In this document: one piece after another, positions 35,606-46,404 of the stretch | Layout: every line of letters starts with the position of its first letter | How positions within the stretch are numbered: the stretch's first letter is position 1 | From: Ilumatobacteraceae bacterium | GTDB taxonomy: Bacteria; Actinomycetota; Acidimicrobiia; Acidimicrobiales; Ilumatobacteraceae | NCBI GenBank assembly: GCA_021299715.1 | Contig: JAJTEL010000004.1 | Coordinates: 62,001 to 126,000, forward strand | Direction: 5' to 3' | Length of the DNA: 64,000 bases | Position numbers and translations under genes: made by a program | Notes under the pieces: model-generated | Seen by the model: the letters and a program-made list of their open reading frames with translations, nothing else | Databases searched by the model: none | Told to the model about the DNA's origin: nothing

Positions 35606-36639
35606 GAGCGACCTCCTGAATGAACGAAATCAACGACAGCCTTCAACACATCGGGATTTGTGTCTGGCTGAACGCCATGACCCAAGTTGAAGATATGTCC
35701 GGGATGTGCGTTGTTGTCGTTGAGAACTTCTTGTGCACCGCGAAGTGCAATGTCTGTGCCTGCGAGAACGAGAGCAGGGTCGAGATTTCCCTGAACCACT
35801 GTGTCTTTCCCTAGCCGTGCACGTGCATCGCGAATGCGGGTGCGCCAATCTAAACCAATAACGCTGTTGCCAACTGAGTTCATCGACTCCAGAAGGTGAT
35901 CGCATCCGATACCAAAATGAATTCCGCGCACTCCGGGGTGACGCTGTGCGATTTGTGCGAACACCTCTGTTGTGTGTGGCCGAACAAATGTGTCGTAGTC
36001 ATCTCGTGACAGTGCTCCTGCCCACGAGTCAAACACTTGAAATGCTTCTGCACCGTGCGATAACTGTGCAGAGATAAAGGCCACAGAATGTTGAACCAAG
36101 CGACTCATGATGTCATTCCACAATTGAGAATCTTCATGCATGATTCGTTTTGTGTTTTGGTACGTGCGGCTGGGACGTCCTTCAATGAGATAACTGGCAA
36201 CAGTGAATGGTGCACCAGCAAAGGCAAGCAGAGGAACCGTGAGTTCTTTCACCAAAATGTCAACCGTGTCGGTTACATAGAAAATATCGCTGTCTTCGAG
36301 TGAACGTAAACGAGCGAGATCGTCGCGAGTGCGCAATGGTGATGCCGCGACTGGCCCGGTTCCTGGCGCAACATCTATTCCAAAACCAACTGCGTGTGGT
36401 GGAACCACAATGTCGGAATACAACACGGCTGCATCAACGCCGTAGCGACGAACTGGTTGAAGTGTGAACTCGGCAGCTAGTTCTGGCTGCTTGATGGCTT
36501 CAAGAATGCTGCCTTCGCCGCGAATCTTTCGGTATTCCGGCAAGCTGCGTCCCGCCTGGCGCATAAACCACACGGGGGTATGCGCGCCAACCTCGCCACG
36601 TGCGGCTGCGAGAAAGGGATCGCTGGGGAGACTTGTCAT
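35602..36639 (-). CDS. hemE: Uroporphyrinogen decarboxylase
   Basis: A 345-residue TIM-barrel enzyme with PVWFMRQAGRSLPEYRKIR at the N-terminus (substrate-binding arginines), LYSDIVVPPHAVGFGID with the key Asp, FAGAPFTVASYLIEG and a C-terminal FNLGHGVQPDTNPD. It converts uroporphyrinogen III to coproporphyrinogen III. First gene of hemEHY, ten bases after the ABC permease. Confidence 0.95.
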   Translation of the reverse strand: MTSLPSDPFLAAARGEVGAHTPVWFMRQAGRSLPEYRKIRGEGSILEAIKQPELAAEFTLQPVRRYGVDAAVLYSDIVVPPHAVGFGIDVAPGTGPVAASPLRTRDDLARLRSLEDSDIFYVTDTVDILVKELTVPLLAFAGAPFTVASYLIEGRPSRTYQNTKRIMHEDSQLWNDIMSRLVQHSVAFISAQLSHGAEAFQVFDSWAGALSRDDYDTFVRPHTTEVFAQIAQRHPGVRGIHFGIGCDHLLESMNSVGNSVIGLDWRTRIRDARARLGKDTVVQGNLDPALVLAGTDIALRGAQEVLNDNNAHPGHIFNLGHGVQPDTNPDVLKAVVDFVHSGGRS

Positions 36640-36648
36640 ACCTATTGG

Positions 36649-37446
36649 TTACTTGCGGTGAACCCGTCCGCGCAACGCGGTGAAGGCCAAAGTGAAAGAA
36701 ATCGCACCAACAATGCCTGAGGCAAGAAACGCTTGGCCCAATGCCGCGGCATCCCAGCCCTGCAAAATGAGGGTTCGCATGCCGGCGAGCAAATAAGTAA
36801 CGGGGTTGTAGTCGGCCGCCGTTGCCAGCCATCCGGTCATTTGTTCTTGTGGAACATACGCGGTGGTAAGGAACGCAAAGGGGAAAAACAGAAGGAAAGC
36901 GTTGTTTACCGCAATGGGGTTACCGGTCTTTAGGGCAATGGCATAGGGAAAGCCAGTGAAGGCGAGACCCCATGCAACTGCAAGGGCGATGAACATGAGC
37001 ATGCCAAGGATTCCCGTTTTGAACGAGATGCCAATGATGAGCCCCAAAATAAGAACCGGCACTGCGAGAAGAGCCACAACTGCGAAGTCGGCAATCATGC
37101 AACCGAGAAGAAGCGTCGCACGGTTGACGGGAGTCAACAGCAATCGATCGAGATAACCATCTTGAATATCAATTACTAAAGATCCTGCGCGTGAAATACC
37201 CGTGACAGCAAAGATGATGGAGACAGGTAGCTGAAATCCTTTGAAGTCGAAGCCCGGCGGGAGGTTCCCTTCAACAAAAGTTTGAAGCGAGCCAATGTTC
37301 ACAATGAGGAAGAAAAGTGGGACCATTAATCCGGGGATGATGGCTTCTTTGTCACGAATAGACAGTCGTAATGCACGACGTGCCACCGAGACAAGGTCGT
37401 GCAGGAAACCAGCGCGACGTGCAAGGGCAGGTGTAGATACGTTCAT
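36649..37446 (-). CDS. ABC-2 type transporter permease
   Basis: A 265-residue membrane protein with six predicted helices and the ABC-2 signature region (SFKTGILGMLMFIALAVAWGLAFTGFPYAIALKTGNP, then FLLFFPFAFLTTAYVP). DrrB-like exporters of lipids or drugs have this layout. Coupled to the ATPase gene by a four-base overlap. Substrate unknown; the position before hem genes might suggest heme or porphyrin export but nothing in the sequence shows it. Confidence 0.85.
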   Translation of the reverse strand: MNVSTPALARRAGFLHDLVSVARRALRLSIRDKEAIIPGLMVPLFFLIVNIGSLQTFVEGNLPPGFDFKGFQLPVSIIFAVTGISRAGSLVIDIQDGYLDRLLLTPVNRATLLLGCMIADFAVVALLAVPVLILGLIIGISFKTGILGMLMFIALAVAWGLAFTGFPYAIALKTGNPIAVNNAFLLFFPFAFLTTAYVPQEQMTGWLATAADYNPVTYLLAGMRTLILQGWDAAALGQAFLASGIVGAISFTLAFTALRGRVHRK

Positions 37447-38396
37447 TGTGCGTCCTCCTGTTGCATGCGGGTTCCGGTGGTTTCTAAGAACACATCGTCC
37501 AATGTTGGTGTGCGCATGGTGAGTTCATTCACTGTGATGCCTGCACTACTGAGAGCAACTGCAATAGGACTTAACGCAGAGCCACCATTGGTAACTCCGA
37601 TGACAATGCTTTCGCCTTTGGCTTCAATGTGATCGAGGCCAGGCACGGCATGCAACGCCTGTGCCGCCTTTTCGGCATCGGAAGCAGACACTTTTGCGAT
37701 GATGACGTCAGCCCCAATGGAACGCTTTAGTTCTGCTGGAGTTCCTTCAGCAACAATGCGACCCTTCGCAATAATGCCCACACGATCTGCAAGTTCGTCA
37801 GCTTCTTCTAAGTACTGAGTGGTGAGGAAGATGGTCATTCCCATGTCGGTGTTTAGTTTGCGAACTTCAGCCCATACGGCAGCACGACTGACGGGGTCGA
37901 GTCCAGTAGTGGGTTCATCAAGGAACAACACTTCTGGTTGATGTACCAACGATGCTGCAAGGTCGAGGCGACGCTTCATGCCTCCGGAATACGTAGACAC
38001 CAAGTCGTCGATGGCGCTCCCGATATTCACAAGACCCAAGAGGTGTTCAATACGTTCTGCGCGTTGGGATGCGGTTAGTCCGTAGAGACGTCCTTGCATA
38101 TCGAGAATTTCACGACCAGTTTGCTTCATGTCGAGTGCAGCGTCTTGCAGTGCAACACCTATTCGAAGACGAACATTCTCTGTCTCGGAAACGATGTCGA
38201 ATCCGGCAACCGTGGCAGAACCCGACGTGGGATTCAACAACGTGGTGAGCATGCGCACTGTGGTGGACTTTCCGGCGCCGTTTGGCCCAAGGAATCCGTA
38301 GATCTCGCCTTGCTTAATGGCAAGGTTGACACCGTTGACTGCGACATTGTCACCGAAAGCGCGAACCAGGTTGTTCGCGGTAATGGCGTGGGTCAT
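37443..38396 (-). CDS. ABC transporter ATP-binding protein, DrrA-like
   Basis: A 317-residue ATPase: Walker A GPNGAGKST, signature YSGGMKRRLDLA, Walker B VLFLDEPTTGLDP, LTTQYLEEADELADRV, plus a ~90-residue C-terminal DrrA-type regulatory domain. Start at the ATG before THAITANNL; the longer frame overlaps the M48 peptidase gene. Pairs with the permease at 36649. Confidence 0.9.
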   Translation of the reverse strand: MTHAITANNLVRAFGDNVAVNGVNLAIKQGEIYGFLGPNGAGKSTTVRMLTTLLNPTSGSATVAGFDIVSETENVRLRIGVALQDAALDMKQTGREILDMQGRLYGLTASQRAERIEHLLGLVNIGSAIDDLVSTYSGGMKRRLDLAASLVHQPEVLFLDEPTTGLDPVSRAAVWAEVRKLNTDMGMTIFLTTQYLEEADELADRVGIIAKGRIVAEGTPAELKRSIGADVIIAKVSASDAEKAAQALHAVPGLDHIEAKGESIVIGVTNGGSALSPIAVALSSAGITVNELTMRTPTLDDVFLETTGTRMQQEDAQ

Positions 38397-38406
38397 TTTT
38401 CTAAGA

Positions 38407-39321
38407 CTATCGGGGGTTTGACCGCGGGTTTTTCCGCAATTGTGCGTCAATGCGCGCCACTCGAGTGCGAGCAGGCGGATGTGCTGTGACAAGTCGGTCG
38501 CGCCAATGTGTTGCGCGTTCACCATGACCAGCCGCAATAACAATGCGAAGTGCGTTTCGTAGTTCTTTGCCGAATCCCATGTTCACAACTGTTTCGTCAG
38601 CTTTGAATTCGGCGCCTTTTCCAGTGGCATTACCAATGACTTGTGAGATGGAAATCATTGAGAGAAAGATCCACGACACAATGGTGAGCGCACCAGCAAC
38701 TGTTCGGCCCAACAGCGACGCACCAGATGATCGTTGTGCAAATGTGTCGGTTGCTGCATGTGCAATGTTTTGCACATAAAAACCGATTCGCGCAAGAAGC
38801 ACAATGGGAATGGTGAGCCATTGCCCAACTGTTAATGCGATTGTGTGCATGCCCAAGTGGTGACTTAATTCGTGAGCGAGTACTCCACTGAGATCTTCGC
38901 GTGACAAGTTGGCAATAGCCCAACTAGACACCACAACAAGATGTCCGCCCGACGCAAACGCGTTGAGATCTTCAGAGTCTGCGACGGAGAGAACAAATCG
39001 ACCAGGGGGGATGTGGTTTGCTTGGGCAACGACATGCCATGCGCGTTGTAATGAATCGTTTTCTTGTCGAGTTGGTGCGCGCGCTCCGAGCAACCGCATT
39101 AATACAAGTCGTTGTACGGGTCGTAGAAAGAGAACGCCACCCAAGAAGAACCACACGCAGGCAAAGACCACAAATGAGACGTTGACGAACAACTGTGTGA
39201 TCCACCAAAAAGCGGCAACAGCCACGAGCCATGCTGGTATAAGAGCCACAACGGGTGCAATGGCTGCAATGGCGTAACCGTCGATGCGTCGTTGGCGCTG
39301 AAGACGGTCGGAGCGAGGCAT
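38407..39321 (-). CDS. M48-family membrane metallopeptidase (HtpX-like)
   Basis: A 304-residue protein with two N-terminal helices (about 14-70), a zinc motif HELSHH in VLAHELSHHLGMH, the third ligand Glu in GAEFKADETVVNMG, and SEDLNAFASGGHLVVVSS, all typical of M48B. Two more hydrophobic stretches follow the zinc helix. Likely a membrane-protein quality-control protease. First gene of the 11-gene minus-strand run. Confidence 0.87.
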   Translation of the reverse strand: MPRSDRLQRQRRIDGYAIAAIAPVVALIPAWLVAVAAFWWITQLFVNVSFVVFACVWFFLGGVLFLRPVQRLVLMRLLGARAPTRQENDSLQRAWHVVAQANHIPPGRFVLSVADSEDLNAFASGGHLVVVSSWAIANLSREDLSGVLAHELSHHLGMHTIALTVGQWLTIPIVLLARIGFYVQNIAHAATDTFAQRSSGASLLGRTVAGALTIVSWIFLSMISISQVIGNATGKGAEFKADETVVNMGFGKELRNALRIVIAAGHGERATHWRDRLVTAHPPARTRVARIDAQLRKNPRSNPR

Positions 39322-39430
39322 GGCTCTCTAGTCCACCAGCAACTGGCCGTACGGTCAATGACCCTGTTTCTGGCTCCTCAAGCAACTCACATACACTCAG
39401 TAACAGTCCGTTGTCTTGAAGGAGTCTCAG

Positions 39431-40189
39431 ATGCCCGCACCAACTATTCCCGGAGCAGAACCGTTTTCTCACGTTGGTACCGGAGACGCTGGTGTACTGG
39501 TTCTGCATGGCTTCACGGGTAATCCCGGTTCTATGCGTGGATTGGCCAATGCATGCGCCGAGGCTGGTTTCCACGTAGAACTTCCACAGTTGGCAGGCCA
39601 TGGCACCGCTATTGAAGACATGATCCCAACTCGCTGGTCCGATTGGAGTGCGGATGCAAATTCCGCATATGCCACATTGGCGAAGCGGGCGTCGAAGATT
39701 GTGGTGATGGGGCTCTCTATGGGTGGTGCTCTCACGTTGTGGGTAGGCGCCGAGCATCCCGACGTACTCGGATTGGTGTGCGTGAACCCAGCTACGCAAC
39801 CCCAACCTGCGGAGGTGTTGGGAATGTTGCGTGACATGGTTGCAAGCGGAGCAGAAGTGATGGACGGAATTGGTTCCGACATTGCCGAACCTGGTGTGGT
39901 GGAAACCGCATATGCCGGAACACCACTCGCGGCTCTTTTGTCTTTTCAAGAAGACGGACTTGTTCCGTTGGCTCAGCGCTACTCGTCAATGAAGATGCCG
40001 TTGTTGTTGTTCACATCCGTGCAAGACCATGTTGTCAGTCCTTCGGATAGCGATGCGCTAGCGGCTAGCTATGGTGGGTCTGTTGAGCGCGTCATGTTGG
40101 AACGTAGCTATCACGTCGCCACACAAGACTTCGATAAGGGAATCATCTTTGAGGGAGCGGTTGCATTTGCACATCGCGTCACTGCGTAA
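39431..40189 (+). CDS. Alpha/beta hydrolase (carboxylesterase / monoacylglycerol lipase type)
   Basis: A 252-residue hydrolase: oxyanion HGFTGNPGSM (about 25-34), nucleophile elbow GLSMGG, acid Asp in QDHVVSPSDSD, and His in RSYHVATQD. It resembles the Est30/YvaK carboxylesterases that act on short acyl esters and glycerides. AAGGAG lies seven bases before the ATG. The stop overlaps the lgt start (TAATG), suggesting joint expression with lipid-modifying lgt. Confidence 0.87.
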   Translation: MPAPTIPGAEPFSHVGTGDAGVLVLHGFTGNPGSMRGLANACAEAGFHVELPQLAGHGTAIEDMIPTRWSDWSADANSAYATLAKRASKIVVMGLSMGGALTLWVGAEHPDVLGLVCVNPATQPQPAEVLGMLRDMVASGAEVMDGIGSDIAEPGVVETAYAGTPLAALLSFQEDGLVPLAQRYSSMKMPLLLFTSVQDHVVSPSDSDALAASYGGSVERVMLERSYHVATQDFDKGIIFEGAVAFAHRVTA

Positions 40190-41040
40190 TGCTGGCACTG
40201 GCTGCGACAACACTTCTGTCATCTATCCCTAGCCCATCATCGGGGGCTCTGTCGCTTGGTTCGTTAAAGCTCAATGCCTACGGACTCATGATTGCAATCG
40301 GCGTCATAGTTGCTGTGCGAATAGCAGGGCGTCGCGCCGAAAAATTTGGTGTTGCAACCATGGAGGATTTCTCTTCAATTGCGACGTGGGCAGTACCCGC
40401 TGGAATTATTGGTGGGCGTGTGTACCACGTGATTACCGATGTGCAATTGTTTCGCGACAATTGGGTTGATGCGTTCAAGATTTGGCAAGGTGGCTTAGGC
40501 ATTTGGGGCGGTGTGCTTGCCGGGGTTCTCGTGGGGTTCTGGCGAGCAAAGGTCCGTGGTCTCGATGCGTGGTGGATCTTGACATGTGCTGCTCCAGCGA
40601 TTCCCGTTGCCCAAGCCATCGGCCGTTGGGGAAATTGGTGGAATCAGGAATTGTTCGGCCGACCAACCGATCTGCCGTGGGCATTGAGTGTCTCAAATGG
40701 AACCGCAATCAAGGCGGGGTATCCGATAGGCACCACATTCCATCCCACGTTTCTGTATGAATCACTCGCGTGTCTTGCACTTGCCGCACTACTGCTCGTT
40801 GTGGAGAAGCGTTTTTCTCCAGCCCGCGGGCGGCTCATTGCCTGGTACGCGGCGGGGTACACCACATTTCGTTTCTTTATCGAAGGGCTTCGCATTGACT
40901 CGGCCCACAGCGCCGGTGGGCTTCGATTGAACCAGTGGGTGTCGTTGGTGGTCTTTGCGATAGCCGTGGGTTGGCTGGCGGTGGACGCTCGGCGTTCTCG
41001 TGACGGTGCCAAACCGTCTACGGTCACATCCCATGAGTGA
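40189..41040 (+). CDS. lgt: Prolipoprotein diacylglyceryl transferase
   Basis: A 283-residue membrane protein with seven predicted helices. The Lgt signature GRWGNWWNQE is at about 145-154 (Arg146, Asn149, Glu154), and WQGGLGIWGG at 99-108 is the usual H/W-G-G-L loop; an Arg in FRFFIEGLR matches the essential C-terminal Arg. It attaches diacylglycerol to the lipobox Cys of preprolipoproteins such as PstS and FbpA encoded here. Confidence 0.94.
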   Translation: MLALAATTLLSSIPSPSSGALSLGSLKLNAYGLMIAIGVIVAVRIAGRRAEKFGVATMEDFSSIATWAVPAGIIGGRVYHVITDVQLFRDNWVDAFKIWQGGLGIWGGVLAGVLVGFWRAKVRGLDAWWILTCAAPAIPVAQAIGRWGNWWNQELFGRPTDLPWALSVSNGTAIKAGYPIGTTFHPTFLYESLACLALAALLLVVEKRFSPARGRLIAWYAAGYTTFRFFIEGLRIDSAHSAGGLRLNQWVSLVVFAIAVGWLAVDARRSRDGAKPSTVTSHE

Positions 41041-41842
41041 ATGTCTGTACGAAGTCCGCGAGCCAGGAATTGGTCTCATTACTTTCAATCGTCCCGATCG
41101 TCTAAACGCGTGGACAGGCCGCATGGGTCACGAATACTTCGAGGCAATCGATAAGGCAGTTGCAGATCCCAACGTTCGCGTCATTGTTGTTACTGGCGCT
41201 GGCAAGGGCTATTGCGCTGGCGCTGACATGGGAACACTACAAGGAATTCCTGCTGGCGATGCGGCAGCGAAAAAAGACGAACGCAACGACAACATTCTTG
41301 AAGGTCGCATGCAAGATGAGATCACGCGAATTTCAAAACCAGTTATTGCAGCAGTGAACGGCGCAGCAGCCGGACTCGGTTTAGTTCAAGCATTGATGTG
41401 CGACATTCGATTCGCAGCCGACACCGCAAAATTCACGTGTGCATTTTCAAAGCGCGGACTCATCGCGGAATACGGCATCTCGTGGGTCTTGCCTCGCCTT
41501 GTAGGTCAAGCAAATGCTCTCGACCTTCTTATGTCTAGCCGTGTCATCCTTGCCGATGAAGCGCATGCACTTGGAATGGTGAACAAAGTTGTTCCCGCAG
41601 ATCAACTTATGGATGTTGTGATGGCATACGCATCAGACCTTGCACAAAATGTTTCTCCGTCGTCAATGGCGGTCATGAAGCGACAGGTCTATGGCGACTA
41701 TGCAAAGGACGTCTCCACGGCAAGTAAAGATGCACTTGTGTTGATGGGTCAGTCATTTGGCCGACCTGACTTTAAAGAGGGAGTGCAAAGTTTCGTTCAG
41801 AAGCGTCAGGCCGAATTCCCACCTGTTGACCCCACGGCATAA
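41033..41842 (+). CDS. Enoyl-CoA hydratase/isomerase family protein
   Basis: A 269-residue crotonase-fold protein. Oxyanion-hole motifs are YCAGADMGTLQG (about 63-74) and NGAAAGLGLVQALMCDIRFA. RGLIAEYGISWVLPRLVG covers the region of the first catalytic Glu. The ATG at 41033 overlaps lgt by eight bases. Likely a fatty-acid beta-oxidation or CoA-ester enzyme; precise substrate open. Confidence 0.88.
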   Translation: MSECLYEVREPGIGLITFNRPDRLNAWTGRMGHEYFEAIDKAVADPNVRVIVVTGAGKGYCAGADMGTLQGIPAGDAAAKKDERNDNILEGRMQDEITRISKPVIAAVNGAAAGLGLVQALMCDIRFAADTAKFTCAFSKRGLIAEYGISWVLPRLVGQANALDLLMSSRVILADEAHALGMVNKVVPADQLMDVVMAYASDLAQNVSPSSMAVMKRQVYGDYAKDVSTASKDALVLMGQSFGRPDFKEGVQSFVQKRQAEFPPVDPTA

Positions 41843-41892
41843 CGCCAAATAGGCAGGGGCGTCTGTGGACGCGGCTCGTAGGCTTAAGAACC

Positions 41893-42204
41893 GTGACACA
41901 GTCCGGTAGCCCCATTTCAGCGTCAGACGTGGCCAAGGTGGCCCGCCTCGCTCGCCTCGATATTGACGATGCTCAGGTAGAGCACTTCACCGAACAACTC
42001 GGCAAGGTGATGGGCCACTTCAGCGATATTGATGCGCTCGATCTGTCTTCGGTTGAACCCATGACTCAGCCGTACCCATTAGTCAATGTCATGCGCGAAG
42101 ACATTGAACTTCCCACTCTTGACACCGACGAAGTGCTGGCCGCAGCACCCGCTGCTGAAGAGCGTCGCTTCCGTGTTCCACCCATTGTCGGATTGGACGG
42201 CTAG
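41893..42204 (+). CDS. gatC: Asp/Glu-tRNA(Asn/Gln) amidotransferase subunit C
   Basis: A 103-residue GatC with [61 protein letters not shown] and a C-terminal FRVPPIVG. It wraps and stabilises GatA-GatB. GTG start. First gene of gatCAB, three bases from gatA. Confidence 0.94.
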   Translation: MTQSGSPISASDVAKVARLARLDIDDAQVEHFTEQLGKVMGHFSDIDALDLSSVEPMTQPYPLVNVMREDIELPTLDTDEVLAAAPAAEERRFRVPPIVGLDG

Positions 42205-42206
42205 TC

Positions 42207-43643
42207 ATGGCCAGTATTCCTTCCACCGCATCGGGCATCGCATCTGCAGTTTCGTCCGGTTCAGTCAGTGCGCGCACAGTTGTCGACGCACATCTTGAAC
42301 AAATTGCCGCACGTGACGGCGACATTCACGCGTTCAACTTGGTCACTGCGGATGAAGCCCGTGCACAGGCCGATGCTATTGATGCCGACATTGCCGCAGG
42401 GCGCCCTGTGGGGCCACTTGCTGGTGTGCCCATTGCGCTGAAAGACAATTTGTGCACACACGGAATTGACACCACATGCTCTTCAAAAATTCTTGAAGGT
42501 TGGAAACCCCCGTATGACGCAACAGTGGTGTCGCGTTTACGCGCCGCTGGTGCCATCTCTGTAGGCAAAACAAACTTGGATGAGTTTGCTATGGGTTCAA
42601 GCACCGAGAACTCTGCGTTTGGTGCAACAAAGAATCCGCTCGACTTGTCGCGCGTGCCCGGCGGTTCTAGTGGTGGCAGTGCAGCGGCCGTTGCTGCTGG
42701 TTTTGCGCCGGTCAGTCTTGGTTCCGACACGGGCGGAAGTATTCGTCAGCCCGCAGCGTTGTGCGGTGTTGTTGGTGTAAAGCCAACATACGGAATGGTC
42801 AGTCGCTATGGCCTTGTTGCGTACGCAAGTTCGCTCGATCAAATCGGGCCATTTGCAACAACAGTGTCCGACGCAGCACTCATTACCGAAGTCATTTCGG
42901 GTCATGACCCCATGGACTCAACTTCTATTCCGCAATCCGCGCCATCTCTGGTGGGTGCAGTGACCCAAGGTGTTTCCGGAATGCGTATTGGCCGCGTGAC
43001 AGATCTTCCAGGTGGCGCAGAACCAGAAGTGATGGAGCGCTTGAATGCAGCGTTCGATGCGTTGGCGGCAGCTGGTGCAACCATTGTGGACATCACCTTG
43101 CCCAGCTTGTCGTTCGCACTAACGGCGTATTACCTCATTGCACCTGCAGAGGCCAGCAGTAACTTGGCCCGCTTCGATGGTGTGCGTTACGGATTGCGTG
43201 TGAACGCAGCCGATACCAACGCAATGTACGGCGCAACACGTGCGGCAGGTTTCGGAGATGAAGTAAAGCGCCGCATCATGCTTGGTACGTATGCGTTGTC
43301 TGCCGGGTATTACGACGCGTACTACGGCAAGGCATTGAAGGTTCGCCGAATCATCGCTGAAGATTTCGATGCGGCATACAAAAACGTTGACGCCATTGTT
43401 ATTCCAACATCGCCGCTCGTTGCGTTCAAGGCCGGAGAAAAAGTAGATGACCCAATGGCCATGTATCTGTGCGACATCTACACAATTCCTACAAACTTGG
43501 CTGGTCACCCCGCAATGAGTGTTCCCTTCGGAACCGGTGCGCATCACTTGCCCGTTGGTATGCAGGTTCTCGCACCAGCGCTTGGTGAAGCAGCAATGTT
43601 TCGCGTAGGCGGGGCACTTGAAGCAGCAGGAGGCGCACAATGA
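42207..43643 (+). CDS. gatA: Asp/Glu-tRNA(Asn/Gln) amidotransferase subunit A
   Basis: A 478-residue amidase: catalytic Lys in [12 protein letters not shown], cis-Ser and nucleophile Ser in the glycine-serine signature [16 protein letters not shown] and [20 protein letters not shown]. It releases ammonia from glutamine to amidate mischarged tRNA. Overlaps gatB by four bases. Confidence 0.96.
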   Translation: MASIPSTASGIASAVSSGSVSARTVVDAHLEQIAARDGDIHAFNLVTADEARAQADAIDADIAAGRPVGPLAGVPIALKDNLCTHGIDTTCSSKILEGWKPPYDATVVSRLRAAGAISVGKTNLDEFAMGSSTENSAFGATKNPLDLSRVPGGSSGGSAAAVAAGFAPVSLGSDTGGSIRQPAALCGVVGVKPTYGMVSRYGLVAYASSLDQIGPFATTVSDAALITEVISGHDPMDSTSIPQSAPSLVGAVTQGVSGMRIGRVTDLPGGAEPEVMERLNAAFDALAAAGATIVDITLPSLSFALTAYYLIAPAEASSNLARFDGVRYGLRVNAADTNAMYGATRAAGFGDEVKRRIMLGTYALSAGYYDAYYGKALKVRRIIAEDFDAAYKNVDAIVIPTSPLVAFKAGEKVDDPMAMYLCDIYTIPTNLAGHPAMSVPFGTGAHHLPVGMQVLAPALGEAAMFRVGGALEAAGGAQ

Positions 43644-45112
43644 GCGACAGCACTCTTAGTTCAGTTGTTGCCACTGAAGACCAGTTACTTCCTGGTGGCT
43701 GGGAAATGATTGTTGGTCTTGAAGTGCACGTTGAACTTGCAACTCGCACCAAGTTGTTCAGCGGTTCGCCAAACCGTTTCGGTGACGAACCCAATGTCAA
43801 TATCGACCCTGTCACTTTGGGTCTTCCTGGCGCACTACCTGTTCTGAACAAGCAAGCGGTTGAACTCGCCATGCGTATTGGACTTGCACTGAATTGCCGA
43901 ATTCAAAAGTGCATCTTCCACCGCAAGAACTACTTCTATCCCGACATGCCAAAGGCATACCAAATCAGCCAGTACGACCTTCCGTTGAACGCCGATGGTT
44001 TCCTTGCTTTGCCCAGCGGAACTGTTGTGGGAGTTGAACGTGCACACCTCGAAGAAGACACAGGCAAGAGCACTCACGTTGGTGGTGCCACGGGTCGAAT
44101 TCATGGAAGTGACTACTCGCTTATCGACTTCAATCGTGCAGGCGTTCCCTTGGTAGAAATTGTGTCGCGTCCCGACATTCGCACCAGCGAACAAGCCAAG
44201 GAATACGTGGCCGAGTTACGCGCAATTCTTGAAGCCATCGGTGCATCGGACGCAAAAATGGAAGAAGGTTCCATGCGTTGCGACGCCAACGTGTCGGTGC
44301 ACAAGATTGGTACCCCGTACGGCACACGTTGCGAAATTAAGAATGTGAACTCAATTCGTGCACTTGGTCGCGCAATCGATTACGAAGCACGTCGTCAAAT
44401 TGATGTTCTCGATTCTGGCGGCACAATTCGCCAAGAAACACGGCACTGGGACGATGCAGAAGGTCGTACACACACGTTGCGTACCAAAGAAGACGCAGAC
44501 GATTACAGATACTTTCCAGAACCAGATTTGGTCACACTCGACCCATCTGCTGAATGGATTGAATCAGTTCGTCAGTCGTTGCCAGCGCTTCCGGCCGCAC
44601 GACGAGCAATGTTGCAAGAACTCACTGGGTACGACCCACAAAGTGAAGCAGTCATTGTCGCCGTAGAGCGTGGTCAGCATGAATACGTGAAGGCAATTGC
44701 AGATGCCGGCGGAGACCCGGTGAAAGCACTCATTTATGTCACGCAGGCTTTCGCCGAGGCAGGTGCACAACCTGCAGTTCCACCTGCAGACATTGCGGCG
44801 CTCACTATCTTGGAACGCGACAACAAGTTGTCGGCGACGCAAGCCAAGACTGTGTTGGCTGAAATTGTTGCTAATGGGGGCGGAGACGCCGCGGCCATTG
44901 CCGCATCGAAAGGTTTCGAAGCCATGGACACATCTGCCGTTGAGGCGATGGTGGACGAAGCAATCGCAGCAGATCCCGACGCGTGGGCAAAATATTGCGC
45001 TGGCGAAGAAAAAGCTGCCGGTGCAATCGTTGGTCGAGTCATGAAAGCCAGCAAAGGCAAGGCCGACGGCAAGATTGTGTCGGCAATTATGCAATCGCGT
45101 CGCGGCTCGTAG
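43640..45112 (+). CDS. gatB: Asp/Glu-tRNA(Asn/Gln) amidotransferase subunit B
   Basis: A 490-residue Gat[64 protein letters not shown], the YRYFPEPDL motif and a C-terminal YqeY-like tail domain. It phosphorylates and amidates the aminoacyl end. Its presence implies that Asn- and/or Gln-tRNA are made by the indirect route. Confidence 0.96.
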   Translation: MSDSTLSSVVATEDQLLPGGWEMIVGLEVHVELATRTKLFSGSPNRFGDEPNVNIDPVTLGLPGALPVLNKQAVELAMRIGLALNCRIQKCIFHRKNYFYPDMPKAYQISQYDLPLNADGFLALPSGTVVGVERAHLEEDTGKSTHVGGATGRIHGSDYSLIDFNRAGVPLVEIVSRPDIRTSEQAKEYVAELRAILEAIGASDAKMEEGSMRCDANVSVHKIGTPYGTRCEIKNVNSIRALGRAIDYEARRQIDVLDSGGTIRQETRHWDDAEGRTHTLRTKEDADDYRYFPEPDLVTLDPSAEWIESVRQSLPALPAARRAMLQELTGYDPQSEAVIVAVERGQHEYVKAIADAGGDPVKALIYVTQAFAEAGAQPAVPPADIAALTILERDNKLSATQAKTVLAEIVANGGGDAAAIAASKGFEAMDTSAVEAMVDEAIAADPDAWAKYCAGEEKAAGAIVGRVMKASKGKADGKIVSAIMQSRRGS

Positions 45113-45142
45113 GGTTCTGCGCCTAGGGCGTACTGTTCGCCC

Positions 45143-46399
45143 ATGGACTTTGAGATTCCCGCAGACATTCAAAAGACCCTGAACGACCTCGATGCGTTCA
45201 TTGAAGCCGAGATAAAACCACTGCAGGCACAAGACGACAATGAGCGTTTTTTTGATCATCGTCGCGAATGGGCACGAACAGATTTTGACAACGACGGTGT
45301 TCCACGTGCTGACTGGGAAGCACTACTTCGCGAAATGCGTCGCCGTGCCGATGCAGCAGGGTGGCTACGACTTGCACTTCCGAAAGAGTTTGGTGGGCAA
45401 GACGCCACCAACTTGAAGATGGCAATCATTCGTGAGCATCTGGCAACAAAAGGTCTTGGTCTTCACAACGACCTACAGAACGAATCAAGCATCGTTGGCA
45501 ACTTTCCTACCGTGTTAATGATGCGCGACTTCGGAACTGAAGATCAAAAGAAAAACTGGATGCCCGGATTCCTCGACGGCACAAAGCGACTCGCATTCGG
45601 TCTCACCGAACCTGGACACGGAAGTGACGCCACATATTTAGAGACCACTGCGTATCGCGATGGCGATGAGTGGGTACTGAACGGTATGAAGCGATGGAAC
45701 AGTGGCCTTCACCACGCCACCCACGACATAATTTTTGCTCGCACAAGTGGCAAGCCCGGAGACCCCAAGGGAATTACTGCATTCTTGGTGCCCACCAATG
45801 CACCAGGATTCAAAGTGGAATTCTTCTGGTGGACATTCAATATGCCAACAGACCATGCAGAAGTAAGTCTCACCGATGTGCGCGTCGGCGCAGACGCTGT
45901 GTTTGGCCCTCCTGAAGAGGGGCTTGCGCTAGCACAACATTTCGTGCACGAAAACAGAATTCGTCAGGCTGCAAGTTCTTTAGGTGCTGCACAGTTCTGC
46001 ATCAATGAAGCAGTTCGATATTCCAATGAGCGCATTACCTGGGGCAAGAAACTCAGCGTGAATCAGGGAATTCAGTTTCCGCTTGTTGAACTGCACACAG
46101 AAGCTGCAATGTTGCGTCAGATGATTCGTTACACAGCGTGGATGTTGGATCACAAACATCACATGGAAGTCACGCACTTGGTTGCTATGTGTAACTATCG
46201 CGCCAATCGTTTGGCGTGTGATGCGGCTGACCGCGCCATGCAAACGTGTGGTGGAGTGGGGTACAGCCGCCACATGCCGTTCGAGCACATCTATAGACAC
46301 CACCGTCGTTACCGAATTACCGAGGGTTCTGAAGAAATTCAGATGCGCAAAGTTGCCAGCAATCTTTTCGGATTCGGTGCATCGCCAGACCGGCGATAA
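45143..46399 (+). CDS. Acyl-CoA dehydrogenase
   Basis: A 418-residue FAD enzyme: AFGLTEPGHGSDAT, NGMKRWNSGLHHATHDIIFART, the adenine/FAD segment MQTCGGVGYSRHMPFEHIYRHHRRYRITEGSEEIQ with the GSEE string where the catalytic-loop Glu sits. It introduces the alpha-beta double bond into acyl-CoA; substrate length unknown. Ends five bases from the convergent fbpC. Confidence 0.9.
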   Translation: MDFEIPADIQKTLNDLDAFIEAEIKPLQAQDDNERFFDHRREWARTDFDNDGVPRADWEALLREMRRRADAAGWLRLALPKEFGGQDATNLKMAIIREHLATKGLGLHNDLQNESSIVGNFPTVLMMRDFGTEDQKKNWMPGFLDGTKRLAFGLTEPGHGSDATYLETTAYRDGDEWVLNGMKRWNSGLHHATHDIIFARTSGKPGDPKGITAFLVPTNAPGFKVEFFWWTFNMPTDHAEVSLTDVRVGADAVFGPPEEGLALAQHFVHENRIRQAASSLGAAQFCINEAVRYSNERITWGKKLSVNQGIQFPLVELHTEAAMLRQMIRYTAWMLDHKHHMEVTHLVAMCNYRANRLACDAADRAMQTCGGVGYSRHMPFEHIYRHHRRYRITEGSEEIQMRKVASNLFGFGASPDRR

Positions 46400-46404
46400 C
46401 GGTC

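Noticed and set aside
38972-39949. 325-residue minus-strand frame spanning the M48 gene start and the hydrolase gene
   Set aside because: Covers parts of two real genes in wrong frames, rich in His/Cys/Arg; no motif.
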